Source: Campanula takesimana
Lineage: Eukaryota; Streptophyta; Magnoliopsida; Asterales; Campanulaceae
NCBI GenBank assembly: GCA_026119855.1
Contig: JAOWBW010000164.1
Span: 620,001-684,000, forward strand
Direction of reading: 5' to 3'
DNA: 64,000 bases
Below, one piece after another: positions 63,632-64,000 of the stretch. Numbering within the stretch: the first letter of the stretch is position 1; each line of letters begins with the position of its first letter. The position numbers and the translations under genes are program-made. The notes below the pieces were generated by a model, which was given only the letters and a program-made list of their open reading frames with translations, ran no database searches and was not told the DNA's origin.

Positions 63632-64000
63632 GAGCCCCTCGGCGACGTGGATTGCAAAGCAAAACGTGTCGATGAAAGTAAAAACACCCGCCGAGGACAT
63701 CGACAAAGAAAAAGAAAAGAAAGCAAAGACTCGATGAAAGCAGGAAATTGAAATTACAAATGATAGAGGTGCGCTCCCTGTGTGAGCGACTTAATAACAT
63801 ACTCCCGTTTGAGAGTGGTTTGATGCACGCTCCCGTTTGCGAGCGGCTGATGACAAACTCCCGTTTGCGAGCTGTCTGAGATAACATGCTCCCGTTTGCG
63901 AGCAAGTTGGTAGAAAACGCTCCCGTTTGCGAGCTGTTTGATACACGCTCCCGTTTGCGAGCAGCTGATGACGAACTCCCGTTTGCGAGCTATCTGAGAT
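63632..64000 (-). mobile_element. 3' end of a second C-type element, cut by window edge
   Basis: Polypurine tract, conserved 3' sequence and the start of the same TTTGCGAGC minisatellite (63790-64000). The rest lies outside the window. Confidence 0.8.

Noticed and set aside
1..64000. A defence system, biosynthetic cluster or ordinary host gene
   Set aside because: All recognised coding regions are Gag, Pol, PMD, DUF7745-like or LINE domains of mobile elements; nothing supports another system.

Overview
The window looks like intergenic nuclear DNA of a flowering plant, probably a eudicot. It is AT-rich and packed with nested LTR retrotransposons, spliceosomal introns, plant-type TATA boxes, long poly(T)/poly(A) tracts, minisatellites and a LINE fragment. 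I saw no ordinary host gene, tRNA or rRNA gene, and no bacterial feature. Every coding region I can support belongs to a mobile element, and most are broken. All comparisons were made by eye within the window.

Layout. Positions 1-42058 are best read as one minus-strand Ty3/gypsy element of the Tat/Ogre type ('element A'). Its 5' LTR is at 39763-42058 and its 3' LTR at 1-733, cut by the window edge. Between them, in minus-strand order, lie the PBS (39744-39761), a structured leader, gag (38606-36749), protease (36640-35965), RT (35892-33952), an archaeal-type RNase H (33950-33151) and integrase (31837-31087 and again 23312-22029). Next come a structured non-coding region, two genes on the opposite strand (a small basic ORF at 21193-21585 and a plant mobile domain gene at 2040-20740), a minisatellite and the 3' LTR. 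Other elements have inserted into A. 'D0' (3691-19969), a Tekay/Del-like element with 2.9-kb LTRs, splits the plant mobile domain gene. 'D1' (5325-13870) sits inside the 5' LTR of D0. 'B' (23313-31090 plus a solo LTR at 31838-33155) is a non-autonomous relative of A lying in pol. 'S' (40560-41837) is a solo LTR inside the 5' LTR of A.

From 42059 to 45734 there is a second plus-strand gene of retrotransposon type (DUF7745-like). Its promoter and first codons have been amplified into a 429-bp tandem array. From 45739 to about 55000 lies another minus-strand Tat-like relative, 'F': one LTR, several minisatellites (including about fifty copies of a telo-box-containing unit), structured modules and a damaged mini-gag. 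A LINE 3' fragment (56058-57009) follows, then the 3' half of a minus-strand Tekay-like element, 'D2' (57010-60030). The window ends in two tandem copies of a B-like element, 'C', sharing one LTR (62422-63631).

How it fits together. A carries a recognisable Tat gag-pol, but with frameshifts, stops and a lost protease aspartate. B, C and F have no pol and keep only a coiled-coil plus zinc-finger 'mini-Gag' without a capsid core, together with the LTR, PBS and leader signals, so they look like parasites mobilised in trans. The strongest unexplained signals are non-coding: a paired ~168-nt leader RNA structure shared by A, B and C; GNRA-type hairpins and a second nested hairpin module repeated through the Tat-type 3' regions; a 63-nt mini-exon kept at exactly the same length in all five Tekay-like LTRs; and clusters of GCGCGCGC-type motifs in elements of different lineages.
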